NCBI GenBank assembly: GCA_963837345.1
Contig: CAWIMX010000001.1
Span: 3,410,001-3,474,000 of the forward strand
Reading direction: 5' to 3'
Length of the DNA stretch: 64,000 bases
Source of the DNA: CAWIMX01 sp963837345
GTDB lineage: Bacteria > Acidobacteriota > Vicinamibacteria > Vicinamibacterales > CAVVIG01
A program made the translations under genes and the position numbers. Below are positions 63,209 to 64,000 of this stretch, piece by piece (the first letter of the stretch is position 1; every line of letters begins with the position of its first letter). Below the pieces are notes generated by a model. That model had not been told where the DNA came from. It made no database searches and worked only from the letters and a program-made list of their open reading frames with translations.

Positions 63209-64000
63209 GATTCGTGGTGCGCATGGCCGTTCGCGAGACCAGGGCCGCCTGGCGGCGGCTGCTCTTCTTCTTCGTCTGCATCGCGGTCGGCGTGGCCGCC
63301 ATCGTGGCGCTGCGGTCGGTCATCCGCAACGTGCGCGACGTGTTCGGCGAGGAGGCCCGCTCGCTCATCGCCGCCGACGTGCTGATTTCGACCAATCGCG
63401 ACTGGTCGCCGGAGGCGCGGGCGACCATCGCGCGGCGTCTCGACGCGGCCGGCGCGTCGTCCACCGAGACGGTCGAGACTCCCACCATGGTCCGCCCGGC
63501 GGACGCGACCAAGCCGACCGTCCGAATGGTGGAGCTGCTGGCGGTGACCCCCGGGTTTCCGCTGTACGGCGAGGTCGGCCTCGAAGGCGGCCAGCCCTAT
63601 TCCCACGCGCTCGTCGAGCACGGCGGCGCGCTCGTGCGGCCCGAGCTCCTTGCGACGCTGGGCGTGTCGGTGGGCGACGAGTTGACGATCGGGCGAACGA
63701 GGTTCGCGATTCGGGGCGTGATCGCGAGCGAACCGGGCCGGCGCGTCGAGGCGTTCAGCCAGGGGCCGCGCGTCATCATCGACGCGGCGGATCTCGATGC
63801 CACCGGCCTCCTGACGTTCGGCAGCCGTGCGCGCCGGGTGATCCTGGTGAAGGTGGCCGAGCCGCGCATCGAGCCGCTCGTGACGGCGCTCCGCGCCGAC
63901 TTTCGCGACGATTTCATCAGCGCGCGCTCGTATCGATCACGAGACGACGAGCTGGGGCGTGACTTCGATCGGGCTGAAAACTACCTGAGCCTGATCGGCC
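63205..64000 (+). CDS. ybbP: FtsX-like ABC permease (YbbP type), N-terminal part
   Basis: Starts at a GTG (63205) that overlaps the ATPase stop as GTGA and runs open to the window edge (265 codons visible). It begins MRFVVRMAVRETRAAWRRLL then FFFVCIAVGVAAIVALRSVI (first membrane segment), followed by a large periplasmic MacB-like region (ADVLISTNRDWSPEARATIA, then TLGVSVGDELTIGRTRFAIR). The C-terminal membrane segments are outside the window. It pairs with the upstream ATPase. Confidence 0.92.
   Translation, partial: MRFVVRMAVRETRAAWRRLLFFFVCIAVGVAAIVALRSVIRNVRDVFGEEARSLIAADVLISTNRDWSPEARATIARRLDAAGASSTETVETPTMVRPADATKPTVRMVELLAVTPGFPLYGEVGLEGGQPYSHALVEHGGALVRPELLATLGVSVGDELTIGRTRFAIRGVIASEPGRRVEAFSQGPRVIIDAADLDATGLLTFGSRARRVILVKVAEPRIEPLVTALRADFRDDFISARSYRSRDDELGRDFDRAENYLSLIG

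Overview
The window is a GC-rich bacterial chromosome segment, probably from an acidobacterium of the Vicinamibacteria type. This placement is an inference from gene content: very large Oar-like TonB receptors with a carboxypeptidase-regulatory N-terminal domain, DUF5916, DUF4159 and DUF6768 proteins, a PEP-CTERM protein, FG-GAP and ankyrin exported proteins, and GC-rich codon use throughout. No rRNA is present to confirm it. Most genes are intact. Five loci (comEC, a terminase, one TonB receptor, a cytochrome/copper-monooxygenase/TPR gene and a TPR-sigma54 regulator) are broken by one-base frame changes although the protein sequence continues in the next frame. That pattern fits local sequencing or assembly indels at least as well as real decay.

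Layout. 1-9.9 kb is housekeeping: the end of carB, comEC, mazG (reverse), a DUF1844 protein, a PhnP-like hydrolase, ribF, a small unknown gene, cysS, yraN and galT, then tRNA-Gly(GCC) and tRNA-Cys(GCA). 10.1-19.7 kb is an integrative element inserted in the 3' end of tRNA-Cys. It is bounded by a 56-bp exact direct repeat (10093-10148 and 19613-19668), and every gene in it reads on the minus strand. In order of transcription it carries an unknown protein, an excisionase-like HTH protein, a 56-aa small gene, a RepA/RecA-fold ATPase, several small proteins, a terminase large subunit (frame-broken at its start), a HigBA-like toxin/antitoxin pair, a DUF3467 protein, a small conserved-looking protein, a small membrane protein and a tyrosine integrase. 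No capsid, portal or tail gene is present, so it resembles a phage satellite or a reduced prophage. This is the most unusual part of the window.

19.8-25.5 kb holds an ECF sigma factor with a DUF6768 partner and a 45-aa membrane peptide, then exported proteins (SnoaL-like, DUF4159, an unknown secreted protein, an ankyrin protein) and a pseudopilin. 25.5-29.4 kb has an odd dicluster ferredoxin and a leucine-degradation cluster (HMG-CoA lyase, enoyl-CoA hydratase, methylcrotonyl-CoA carboxylase beta). 29.4-37.5 kb has a YihY membrane protein, a 211-bp palindromic repeat, a PfpI-like protein, a DUF255 thioredoxin-domain protein, a secreted alpha/beta hydrolase and an FG-GAP protein. 37.5-46.5 kb has two TonB receptors, a PEP-CTERM protein, a cupin-like protein, an apparently exported methyltransferase and tRNA-Leu(TAA).

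46.6-64 kb has an ankyrin lipoprotein divergent from a TetR regulator, a GAF-sigma54 activator, a GH44-type glycosidase joined in frame to a remnant of an intradiol dioxygenase, the broken cytochrome/monooxygenase/TPR gene, a DUF5916 protein, an MBL-fold hydrolase, a PilZ protein, a TPR-GAF-sigma54 activator, glucose-6-phosphate isomerase, and a tesA-ybbA-ybbP-like operon whose permease runs off the right edge.
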